Source of the DNA: Bacteroidota bacterium
GTDB taxonomy: Bacteria; Bacteroidota; Bacteroidia; AKYH767-A; 2013-40CM-41-45
Assembly (NCBI GenBank): GCA_016708785.1
Contig: JADJFC010000005.1
Coordinates: 186,001 to 250,000, forward strand
Length of the DNA: 64,000 bases
Direction of reading: 5' to 3'
Part shown: piece by piece, positions 49,489-56,926 of the stretch
Position numbering within the stretch: the first letter of the stretch is position 1
Layout of the letters: every line of letters starts with the position of its first letter
Position numbers and translations under genes: made by a program
Notes under the pieces: generated by a model
Told to the model about the DNA's origin: nothing
Seen by the model: the letters and a program-made list of their open reading frames with translations, nothing else
Databases searched by the model: none

Positions 49489-51030
49489 ATGGAACCGAAA
49501 TTTAAAATACTTGAAGAAAAGATCAGTGAAGCTCAATTAGGCGGCGGGAAAAAAAGAATTGAAGCTCAGCATAAGAAAGGCAAACTGACAGCACGAGAAC
49601 GAATCCATTTTTTGGTGGATGAAAATTCTTTCGAAGAAATTGGCATGTTAGTCACTCATCGTGCAACTGATTTCGGTATCGACAAAGAGAAATACCTTGG
49701 CGATGGAGTAGTGACCGGTTTCGGTCGCATCGATGGTCGACTGGTTTATGTTTTCGCTCAAGACTTCACAGTCTTTGGTGGTTCATTGTCTGAGACACAT
49801 GCAAAGAAAATTTGTCGCATCATGGATCTAGCCATGCAGAATGGCGCACCGGTGATCGGCATGAATGATTCAGGTGGAGCAAGAATTCAGGAAGGAGTCG
49901 TTTCATTAGGCGGTTATGCAGATATTTTTTACCGCAACACATTAGCGTCAGGAGTTATTCCTCAGATCTCAGCGATCATGGGACCATGTGCAGGTGGTGC
50001 AGTGTATTCACCTGCTATCACTTACTTCATCATGATGGTAGAAAATTCTTCCTACATGTTTGTTACAGGTCCAAACGTTGTAAAGACAGTAACGCATGAA
50101 GAGGTAACATCTGAAGAATTAGGCGGTGCAATGACGCATGCAACAAAATCGGGAGTAACACATTTTACATGTGTCAATGAAATTGATTGCATCAACCGAC
50201 TAAGAAGTCTGTTCAGTTACATTCCTCAGAATTGCGAAGAAGAAGCTCCGCGTTTAGATTATGAAGCAACAAATGAAAAACGCGAAAAATTAAATTCAAT
50301 TATTCCGGAGAATCCGAATCAGCCATATGACATTCGTGAAGTCATTGCAGAAGTCATTGACAAAGATTCATTTTTAGAAGTACATAAAGATTTTGCTGAA
50401 AATATTGTAGTAGGTTTCGCACGTTTGGCTGGAAGAAGCATAGGTATCGTAGCGAATCAACCAATTCATTTGGCAGGAGTACTCGACATTCATTCATCAA
50501 CAAAGGCAGCTCGTTTTGTACGGTTTTGCGATTGTTTTAATATTCCGCTTTTAGTATTCGAAGACGTTCCCGGATTTTTACCAGGAACTGATCAGGAGTG
50601 GAATGCAATCATCACTAATGGTGCGAAATTATTGTTCGCCTTTAGCGAAGCAACAGTTCCACGCATTACTGTCATTACTCGAAAAGCATACGGTGGCGCA
50701 TATGATGTGATGAATTCAAAACACATCGGTGCAGACATGAACTATGCCTGGCCAAGTGCGGAGATCGCAGTGATGGGCGCCAAAGGTGCAGCAGAGATCA
50801 TCTTCAAAAAAGAAATTTCAGAAGCGAAAGATTCAGAAGCAGCATGGAAAGAAAAAGAGAATGAATACAATCAGCTTTTTGCAAATCCATACAAAGCAGC
50901 TGAACACGGTTATATCGATGAAGTGATTCGTCCCGATGAAACACGTACGAAACTTATCGCTGCCTTTAGAATGCTTGAGAACAAAGCAGTAAAATTACCT
51001 CGTAAAAAACACGGAAACATTCCGCTTTAA
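49489..51030 (+). CDS. Acyl-CoA carboxylase carboxyltransferase (probable propionyl-CoA carboxylase beta)
   Basis: 513 residues. Carboxyltransferase domains: KGKLTARERIHFLVDENSFE, VYVFAQDFTVFGGSLSETHA, GMNDSGGARIQEGVVSLGGY and GPCAGGAVYSPAITYFIMMV in the N-terminal half; DVPGFLPGTDQEWNAIITNG and TVITRKAYGGAYDVMNSKHI in the C-terminal half, which bind acyl-CoA and carboxybiotin. Most like propionyl- or methylmalonyl-type enzymes. With mce at 34754 it suggests a propionyl-CoA/methylmalonyl-CoA route. The alpha subunit is not nearby. purD begins 11 bases after its stop. Confidence 0.93.
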   Translation: MEPKFKILEEKISEAQLGGGKKRIEAQHKKGKLTARERIHFLVDENSFEEIGMLVTHRATDFGIDKEKYLGDGVVTGFGRIDGRLVYVFAQDFTVFGGSLSETHAKKICRIMDLAMQNGAPVIGMNDSGGARIQEGVVSLGGYADIFYRNTLASGVIPQISAIMGPCAGGAVYSPAITYFIMMVENSSYMFVTGPNVVKTVTHEEVTSEELGGAMTHATKSGVTHFTCVNEIDCINRLRSLFSYIPQNCEEEAPRLDYEATNEKREKLNSIIPENPNQPYDIREVIAEVIDKDSFLEVHKDFAENIVVGFARLAGRSIGIVANQPIHLAGVLDIHSSTKAARFVRFCDCFNIPLLVFEDVPGFLPGTDQEWNAIITNGAKLLFAFSEATVPRITVITRKAYGGAYDVMNSKHIGADMNYAWPSAEIAVMGAKGAAEIIFKKEISEAKDSEAAWKEKENEYNQLFANPYKAAEHGYIDEVIRPDETRTKLIAAFRMLENKAVKLPRKKHGNIPL

Positions 51031-51041
51031 TAATTATTGTG

Positions 51042-52339
51042 ATGCCTGTAAAGATCTTACTTATTGGTTCAGGAGGAAGAGAACATGCTTTTGCATGGAA
51101 ACTTTCACAAAGTAAAAAGTGTGAGAAACTATACATTGCTCCGGGCAATGCAGGTACAAGCGAATGTGGCGAGAATGTTGAACTTGATGTAAAATCGTTT
51201 TCTTCAATTAAAGATTTTGTTCTAGTTAAAAAAATCGACCTTGTCATTATCGGTCCGGAAGAACCTTTAGTAAATGGCATTACAGATTTTTTTCTCTCTG
51301 ATGATCAGTTAAAATCCATTCCGGTAATTGGTCCAACAAAGGCAGGAGCATTACTGGAAGGCAGTAAAGATTTTGCAAAAGAATTCATGCAAAAGAATTC
51401 AATTCCGACGGCAGCATTTCAGACATTTACAAAAGACACACTGAACGACGGTATAAAATTCCTCGAAACATTAAATGCTCCATATGTTCTCAAAGCTGAT
51501 GGACTCGCAGCAGGAAAAGGTGTGATTATTCCTGAAACACTTGAAGAAGCTAAAGCTGAGTTGACGGATATGCTGACCTCCGGTCGTTTTGGTAGTGCAG
51601 GAAATAAAGTTGTCATCGAAGAATTTTTGAAAGGGATAGAATGTTCCGTTTTTGTTTTGACGGATGAGAGTCATATAAAATATTACCGGAAGCAAAGGAC
51701 TACAAGAGAATAGGAGAGGGTGATACCGGATTGAATACAGGCGGTATGGGTGCTGTTTCACCTGTGCCTTTCGTGGATGCTGCATTCATTGAAAAAGTGG
51801 AGCAAAGAATAATTAAGCCAACAATTTCAGGCTTGAAGAATGCAGCCATTCGTTATCAAGGATTTATTTTTATAGGCTTGATGAATGTTGCAGGCGAGCC
51901 TTATGTGATCGAATACAATGTACGCATGGGAGATCCTGAAACGGAAGTTGTCATTCCCCGAATTAAAAATGATCTGGTCGAATTATTTCTTGCTACAGCG
52001 AATGTGCAATTAAAGAATATTGCTTTCGAGATCGATCCGAGAACTGCAGTAACGATCATGATGGTTAGCGGAGGATATCCGGGTGATTATGAAAAAGGAA
52101 AAGCAATTGACATTACTTCGAAAAATGATAGTCTGATCTTTCATGCTGGAACAAAATTGAATTCTGATAAAAAAGTTGTTTCAAACGGCGGACGAGTAAT
52201 GAGCATTACTGCTTTCGGAAATTCTATCATGGAGGCAAAGTCAAAAGCATACGAACAGATCGCATCGATAAAGTTTGAGGGTCAGTATTATCGTACGGAC
52301 ATTGGAATGGATCTGATCAACATTCCAGAAAAGGCATAA
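51042..52339 (+). CDS. purD: Phosphoribosylamine-glycine ligase, one frameshift
   Basis: Second step of purine synthesis: joins glycine to phosphoribosylamine. N-terminal MPVKILLIGSGGREHAFAWK and APGNAGTSE, then ATP-grasp parts VLKADGLAAGKGVIIPETLE and VIEEFLKGIECSVFVLTD. One indel near 51682 breaks the frame at HIKY; continuing in the next frame gives PEAKDYKRIGEGD, LNTGGMGAVSPVPF and IEYNVRMGDPETEVVIPR. Corrected length about 432 residues, normal. The stop overlaps a terminator at 52338. Confidence 0.95.
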
Positions 52340-52372
52340 AAAAACCCGGACTCTTGAGAGACCGGGTTTTTT
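52338..52372 (+). terminator. Rho-independent terminator after purD
   Basis: AAAAAACCCGG and CCGGGTTTTTT form the stem around ACTCTTGAGAGA. The core CTCTTGAGAGACCGG closely resembles the yceI terminator. A-runs and T-runs on both sides make it bidirectional, serving also the small gene on the minus strand. Confidence 0.85.
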
Positions 52373-52388
52373 CTATATGGATGGGTTA

Positions 52389-52556
52389 TTAATCCCATTT
52401 AGTAACTTCTTTGTTCTTATTCATGTACCAAAGCCAAGCGAAAAAGGCGAAAAATCCGACTACAATAAGGAACTTATTGAACCATAATCCGAAGAAGGGA
52501 ACAAACTTGAATATCCCGTTGAACAAATCGCCTAAAAAATACCAGAATCCAGTCAT
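52389..52556 (-). CDS. Small one-helix membrane protein
   Basis: 55 residues: MTGFWYFLGDLFNGIFKFVP, then a hydrophobic helix (FNKFLIVVGFFAFFAWLWYM) and a charged tail NKNKEVTKWD. It lies between purD and the DUF6427-like gene on the opposite strand. In flavobacteria a small membrane protein is often found in this setting, so it is probably a conserved lineage-specific protein; the family name is uncertain. The frame is open from ATG to TAA and ends just before the shared terminator. Confidence 0.75.
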   Translation of the reverse strand: MTGFWYFLGDLFNGIFKFVPFFGLWFNKFLIVVGFFAFFAWLWYMNKNKEVTKWD

Positions 52557-52640
52557 TGTGTTTTTTTTACATTAATACGGTGACAAATATAGAAAGGATT
52601 CCGGACAATTTACAATGAAAATTCTCTATTTTTAACACCA

Positions 52641-53618
52641 ATGATTCGTTTTTTCAAGTCGCCTCAACCGGCTTCGCTTATTGTAATTCCCGCTATCGTA
52701 TTGATTCTGTGGGCACAAGCGTTTATGAATTGTTTTCCGGTGATGGAAGTCAGTGCACAGCCGGTCTGGAAACTCTTCCTTTTTGTCTTCAAATCGCTTC
52801 CTTCCGGTGTCAATTGGTTGATCATGGTTGCGTTGGTTTCTTATAGTGCCATTTACATCAATCAGATTTCAAACAAACATGAGGTACTTTATAAGAATTC
52901 TTATTTGCCGGCCTTTGTTTATGCATTGTTTATTTCTTCGGTACCTGAGTTTCTTACAGTTCATCCAATTCATATTGTTAATCTGATCATTCTTCGGGTA
53001 TTCGACAAGTCCTTTTCACTGATCAAGAATGACTCGCCTGTTCCATCAATATTCGATAGTAGTTTTCTGGCAGCACTGGCAGCATTGATCTTCTTTCCGG
53101 CATTCATTGTAATTCCGGTCATGATCATTGCATTGAGTTTACTTCGACCGTTCAATTTCAGAGAATGGTTGATCATGTTCATTGGTTTCTCCTTGCCATA
53201 CTTTTTTGTAAGTGTATGGATGTATTGGAATCATGATCTACTTTATTTCTGGAAAGACTATCTGGGAAGATTTGTTCACTTAAAACCGGTGAGCAGTATT
53301 GTTTTCACTCCGCAGCTGATTACATTGTCCGGATTGTTCGGCATTTGGATGTTCTTAGGACTTGTAAAATTGCGAATGAATTATTTGAAAAACGTTATTC
53401 GTGCAAGGATCATTCAGCAAGTTCTATTTTTGTTTTTCATCTTTAGTGTAGGATCGATTTTTCTTGGACAAAATATTTCCGTTGTAAATTTCTCATTGCT
53501 TGCCATACCGTTTTCAATCTTCGCAGCTTACTATTTATTGTCGGCAAAAAAGCGGATACAGTTTTATGAAATATTTATTTGGATGGTGATTGCAGTCATT
53601 GTTTGGAACCACATTTAA
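52641..53618 (+). CDS. DUF6427-like multi-pass membrane protein
   Basis: 325 residues with about nine to ten hydrophobic helices, for example SLIVIPAIVLILWAQAFMNC, WLIMVALVSYSAIYINQI, FLAALAALIFFPAFIVIPVM and VVNFSLLAIPFSIFAAYYLL. The NQISNKHEVLYKNSYLPAF and FREWLIMFIGFSLPYFF elements recall DUF6427 proteins, which in Flavobacteriales lie beside purD as here. Function unknown. The assignment rests on pattern and neighbourhood. Confidence 0.72.
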   Translation: MIRFFKSPQPASLIVIPAIVLILWAQAFMNCFPVMEVSAQPVWKLFLFVFKSLPSGVNWLIMVALVSYSAIYINQISNKHEVLYKNSYLPAFVYALFISSVPEFLTVHPIHIVNLIILRVFDKSFSLIKNDSPVPSIFDSSFLAALAALIFFPAFIVIPVMIIALSLLRPFNFREWLIMFIGFSLPYFFVSVWMYWNHDLLYFWKDYLGRFVHLKPVSSIVFTPQLITLSGLFGIWMFLGLVKLRMNYLKNVIRARIIQQVLFLFFIFSVGSIFLGQNISVVNFSLLAIPFSIFAAYYLLSAKKRIQFYEIFIWMVIAVIVWNHI

Positions 53619-53769
53619 ATAACGAATAATTAATAACGAATAGTGAATAGTGAGTGGCTTTGTAGGTGCAGATTCGTTATTTGGTAGTCTGCAGACAACT
53701 TCCCGGCCAAAGGAGCAAATCGCACGAGGTTGCTTAAAGCAATTTTGCTTCGATCGCAGGAAATATCGA

Positions 53770-54198
53770 TTACAAAAATTTCTTCAACCAAAAGTCCTCC
53801 ATCATCCTCATTTCTTTCTGATTCGCGGGTGATTTGTCTTTGTAGCCGGTCAAGTGCAGTAGTCCGTGAATCATGACACGATGAAGTTCATTGTCAAATG
53901 TAGTCGCATATTGTTTTGCATTGAAGCGTACCGTGTCGATGGAAATAAAAATATCGCCGACAATTTTTTTCTTAACCATTGAATTATCGAATGTAATTAT
54001 ATCAGTGAAGTAATTGTGTTTTAAAAATTTCACATTCATCTTTTTCAAATAGGGGTCAGAACAAAAAACGTAATTAAGTTCAACGATCTCAAAACCTTCT
54101 TTTTTAGCAGCAGAAGTGATCCATTTGCACAGTTGTTCTTTCTTGTTGAGGCGGAAAGCGATGTCTTGTTTGAAGAAGGAGATGGGGTTTGGGTTCAT
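53770..54198 (-). CDS. ybeY: rRNA maturation RNase YbeY
   Basis: 142 residues. Metal-dependent endoribonuclease for 16S rRNA 3'-end processing and 70S quality control. The active-site helix is HRVMIHGLLHLTGYKDKSPA; the third His of the common HGxLHLxGYDH motif is replaced by the GYKDK form usual in Bacteroidota. LNYVFCSDPYLKKMNVKFLK and DIITFDNSMV with VGDIFISIDTV are the other conserved parts. Confidence 0.93.
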   Translation of the reverse strand: MNPNPISFFKQDIAFRLNKKEQLCKWITSAAKKEGFEIVELNYVFCSDPYLKKMNVKFLKHNYFTDIITFDNSMVKKKIVGDIFISIDTVRFNAKQYATTFDNELHRVMIHGLLHLTGYKDKSPANQKEMRMMEDFWLKKFL

Positions 54199-54252
54199 GG
54201 TGGTGGAAGGTAGAAAAGAAATTTGTGTTTGGAAAGCTATTTGGATAAGGTA

Positions 54253-54343
54253 GGGTGTAGTCTGTGCGGAAGTTATTCACTAGCATCTTATTTAGAAGTG
54301 GCCTTACGCAATTTTACTGAGAGTTATTAAGAAGACTACACCC
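54253..54343. repeat. Spaced 11-bp inverted repeat
   Basis: GGGTGTAGTCT at 54253-54263 and AGACTACACCC at 54333-54343 are exact reverse complements about 70 bases apart. Lies between ybeY and the RraB-like/RAYT pair. Confidence 0.55.
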
Positions 54344-54388
54344 GGTGGCAAAAGGTTACAATTAATAAATGTTGTTGCTTAAGTAGAC

Positions 54389-54697
54389 TTACATACTTAA
54401 GCGTGATCCCCAGCCATCGAAAACGCAATTGTGTTTTTTCGCTAGTCTGTTCATTTTGTTATACCAGGCAAGTTTGTTTTCGTCTGAAATATAATCTGAA
54501 GTGCAGCCATTGATAAGAAAGGATACTTCTGAGTTCGATACATCTGATATTTCGACTGAATAATTTAGCAGTAATAATTCTCGCATTAGATGTTCAGCAC
54601 TGTCCCAATTAGTTGCATAAAAGAAATATTCAAGATTATTTCCGGGCCTGAGTTTAGTCTCTCGGCTCTTTATATTCATTTTATGCTTAGGTTTCAT
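54389..54697 (-). CDS. RraB-like (ribonuclease E inhibitor domain) protein
   Basis: 102 residues: LEYFFYATNWDSAEHLMREL, NYSVEISDVSNSEVSFLING and a C-terminal LAKKHNCVFDGWGSRLSM. The AE-L--L pattern and the final YDGW-like motif are typical of RraB/regulator-of-ribonuclease-E folds, which are also used in unrelated small proteins. It follows the RAYT gene by 18 bases on the same strand. Role unknown. Confidence 0.65.
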   Translation of the reverse strand: MKPKHKMNIKSRETKLRPGNNLEYFFYATNWDSAEHLMRELLLLNYSVEISDVSNSEVSFLINGCTSDYISDENKLAWYNKMNRLAKKHNCVFDGWGSRLSM

Positions 54698-54715
54698 TGC
54701 TATGATCTTGTTAAA

Positions 54716-55297
54716 TTATTCTTCGTTAAAGTAAATTCGGCCAAGGCTGTCGAATAAAAGTTTTTTTGTCTTTACGGGACTTTTTAATCCTATGTAGTCT
54801 CTCGCACTACTATAAAGATATTCTTCAGCCTTCAGAACGATGCCTTCTTTCACAGGATTCTGGTGGATGTATCTTATCTTTTGCTCAGTAAATTGAGGTG
54901 AAAAAGTTTCTTTTGGGTGGTTTCCGTTTTGCCAAATTTGGAAATGGGTATTTTTTGAATTAAGCAATCCCGCTTCTTTGAAAATTGGAACCATCCATTC
55001 ACGTCGACTTTCTTTTAATGTCAAAATTTCACGAATTAAACTTGTACTCGTGAATTTTTTAAAATCACACATAATTTGGCTCAAGTTATTATTGTTTGCA
55101 CTTACAACCATATGAATGTGACTGGACATAAATACATATGCATGCACATTGAGTCCTTTGTACTTTATGCAAAAGTTCAGACTATCAGCAAGAATTTTTT
55201 TGTATGTGTCCCGAATAAAAAGATCGACCCATCCAACTACCGTACTAGTTGTAAAATAAATTCCGTCTTGTTTGTCAATTTTATATCCACCGCCCAT
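54716..55297 (-). CDS. RAYT: REP-associated tyrosine (Y1_Tnp) transposase
   Basis: 193 residues of the IS200/IS605-related Y1 transposase family in its single-gene, non-mobile RAYT form. HUH motif His60-Ile-His62 in FMSSHIHMVVSANN; the likely catalytic Tyr143 lies in IRYIHQNPVKEGIVLKAEEY. VHAYVFMSSHIHMV and YIHQNPVKEG are diagnostic. RAYTs cut and join single-stranded palindromic REP DNA. The frame is intact. Its start is only 65 bases from a kilobase of palindrome-rich tandem repeats, the expected substrate arrangement. Confidence 0.92.
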   Translation of the reverse strand: MGGGYKIDKQDGIYFTTSTVVGWVDLFIRDTYKKILADSLNFCIKYKGLNVHAYVFMSSHIHMVVSANNNNLSQIMCDFKKFTSTSLIREILTLKESRREWMVPIFKEAGLLNSKNTHFQIWQNGNHPKETFSPQFTEQKIRYIHQNPVKEGIVLKAEEYLYSSARDYIGLKSPVKTKKLLFDSLGRIYFNEE

Positions 55298-55361
55298 CCG
55301 ACAAATTTAATGACAAACATTTTTTTATACATCCAATATATGCAGGTGATTTTATTGAATT

Positions 55362-56418
55362 AAAGGTAGCGACCTAGCAATAAAATTAATCCTTACAATG
55401 TCACGAGACAATAACGACGTTGCCTTGAATGCTGGCTGAAGTCTTGAAAGGTAGCTCCCTCGCAATAAAATTAATCCGTAAATTGTCACGAGCGATCAAC
55501 GACGCAGCCTCGAAAGCTGGCTGAAGTCTCAATTGAAAAAAGCAATTATAATACTTTTGCGATTGGTTTGATGAAACTGTCCGAATAACTTATCCATCGG
55601 ACTACAATGCGAATAACGACGTTGCCTTGAATGCTGGCTGAAGTCTCAATTGAAAAAAGCAATTTTAATACTTTTGCAATTGGTTTGGTGAAACTGTCCG
55701 AATAACTTATGCATCGGACTTCAGCCAGCACCTCCGCCAAAAAAATCGAATAACTTTTGCAATTGATTTTAAAAATGTAGTTTCAAAATTCTCACGAGCG
55801 ATCAACGACGCAGCCTCGAAAGCTGTCTGAAGTCTCAATTGAAAAAAGCAATTTTAATACTTTTGCAATTGGTTTGGTGAAACTGTCCGAATAACTTTCG
55901 CATCGGACTACAATGCGAATAACGACGTTGCCTTGAATGCTGGCTGAAGTCTCAATTGAAAAAAGCAATTTTAATACTTTTGCAATTGGTTTGGTGAAAC
56001 TGTCCGAATAACTTTCGCACCGGACTTCAGCCAGCACCTCCGCCAAAAAAATCGGATAACTTTTGCACTTGATTTTAAAAATGTAGTTTCAAAATTGTCA
56101 CGAGCGATCAACGACGCAGCCTCGAAAGCTGGCTGAAGTCTCAATTGAAAAAAGCAATTTTAATACTTTTGCAATTGGTTTGGTGAAACTGTCCGAATAA
56201 CTTTCGCATCGGACTACAATGCGAATAACGACGTTGCCTTGAATGCTGGCTGAAGTCTCAATTGAAAAAAGCAATTATAATACTTTTGCGATTGGTTTGA
56301 TGAAACTGTCCGAATAACTCTCGCACCGGACTTCAGCCAGCACCTCCGCCAAAAAAAAAGAATAACTTTTGCACTCGATTTTAAAAATGTAGTTTCAATA
56401 CTCTCGTATCGGACTTCA
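55362..56418. repeat. 306-bp tandem repeat array next to the RAYT gene
   Basis: CACGAGCGATCAACGACGC occurs at 55487, 55793 and 56099, giving an exact 306-base period over three units. Each unit contains two direct copies of a 117-base element starting GCTGGCTGAAGTC (or GCTGTCTGAAGTC) and one inverted GACTTCAGCCAGC (55717, 56023 and 56329), plus the inner palindrome GTCCG...CGGAC. Two shorter 85-base partial units starting AAAGGTAGC lead in at 55362 and 55447. Units differ by a few point changes. Because 306 is a multiple of three, open frames run through on the minus strand, but their protein is just the repeat. Confidence 0.9.
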
Positions 56419-56453
56419 GTTAGCTAAACACACAACCAATTTTTAAGCCACAA

Positions 56454-56481
56454 AAAAAGGAGCTCTCCCAGCTCCTTTTCG
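56454..56481 (-). terminator. Terminator of the anti-sigma/DUF4175 unit
   Basis: AAGGAGCT and AGCTCCTT around CTCCC; on the minus strand seven T follow. Placed 25 bases after the stop at 56506. Confidence 0.85.
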
Positions 56482-56505
56482 TCTAACCAAACTCTAACTA
56501 TTTTA

Positions 56506-56919
56506 CTAAGATATCTTGAAATTCATCTCGACAACGCGACCGTCCTCGGAGAAAATTAATTGATCTGTAAGATGTTTCATTAAGAATATTCCGCGACCAC
56601 ACTCTTTCTCCAGATTTTCCGGAGCTGTTGGGTCAGGTAGATTATAATAATCAAAACCTGTTCCTTCATCGGCAATTGTGAATACAATTGATCCCGGAGA
56701 ATGAGTACAGCTGATGCTGACTTTTTTAGCAGGATCTGAATTGTTGCCATGATAAATAGCATTCGTGACTGCTTCTGTGATAGCAACCAACATGTTTCCG
56801 AACATATCTTCACTCACGTTGTATTTGTTGCGGATATCATCGATCATGCGTTCAACCGCCGAAATGCTTTCGGGAATTGACGGCAGTTCAAGTGTCTGAC
56901 TTTCGCCTGTAAGTTGCAT
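56506..56919 (-). CDS. RsbW-like anti-sigma/serine kinase (HATPase_c)
   Basis: About 137 residues of the GHKL ATPase fold: N-box EAVTNAIYHGNNSD, G1 box DEGTGFDYYNLPDP and G2 box CGRGIFLMKHLTD. Such small proteins bind a sigma factor or phosphorylate an anti-anti-sigma factor in partner-switching systems. ATG 56919 is preferred over TTG 56937 as it follows the DUF4175 stop by 7 bases. No STAS or sigma partner is in the window. Confidence 0.9.
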   Translation of the reverse strand: MQLTGESQTLELPSIPESISAVERMIDDIRNKYNVSEDMFGNMLVAITEAVTNAIYHGNNSDPAKKVSISCTHSPGSIVFTIADEGTGFDYYNLPDPTAPENLEKECGRGIFLMKHLTDQLIFSEDGRVVEMNFKIS

Positions 56920-56926
56920 TAATGAA

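Noticed and set aside
55546..56046. Minus-strand open frames of 64 and 84 residues through the 306-bp repeats
   Set aside because: They arise because the period is a multiple of three; the translation is just the repeat, without ribosome binding site or known domain.
55362..56418. Possible CRISPR array
   Set aside because: The units are 306 bases long with no unique spacers, and no cas genes are in the window.
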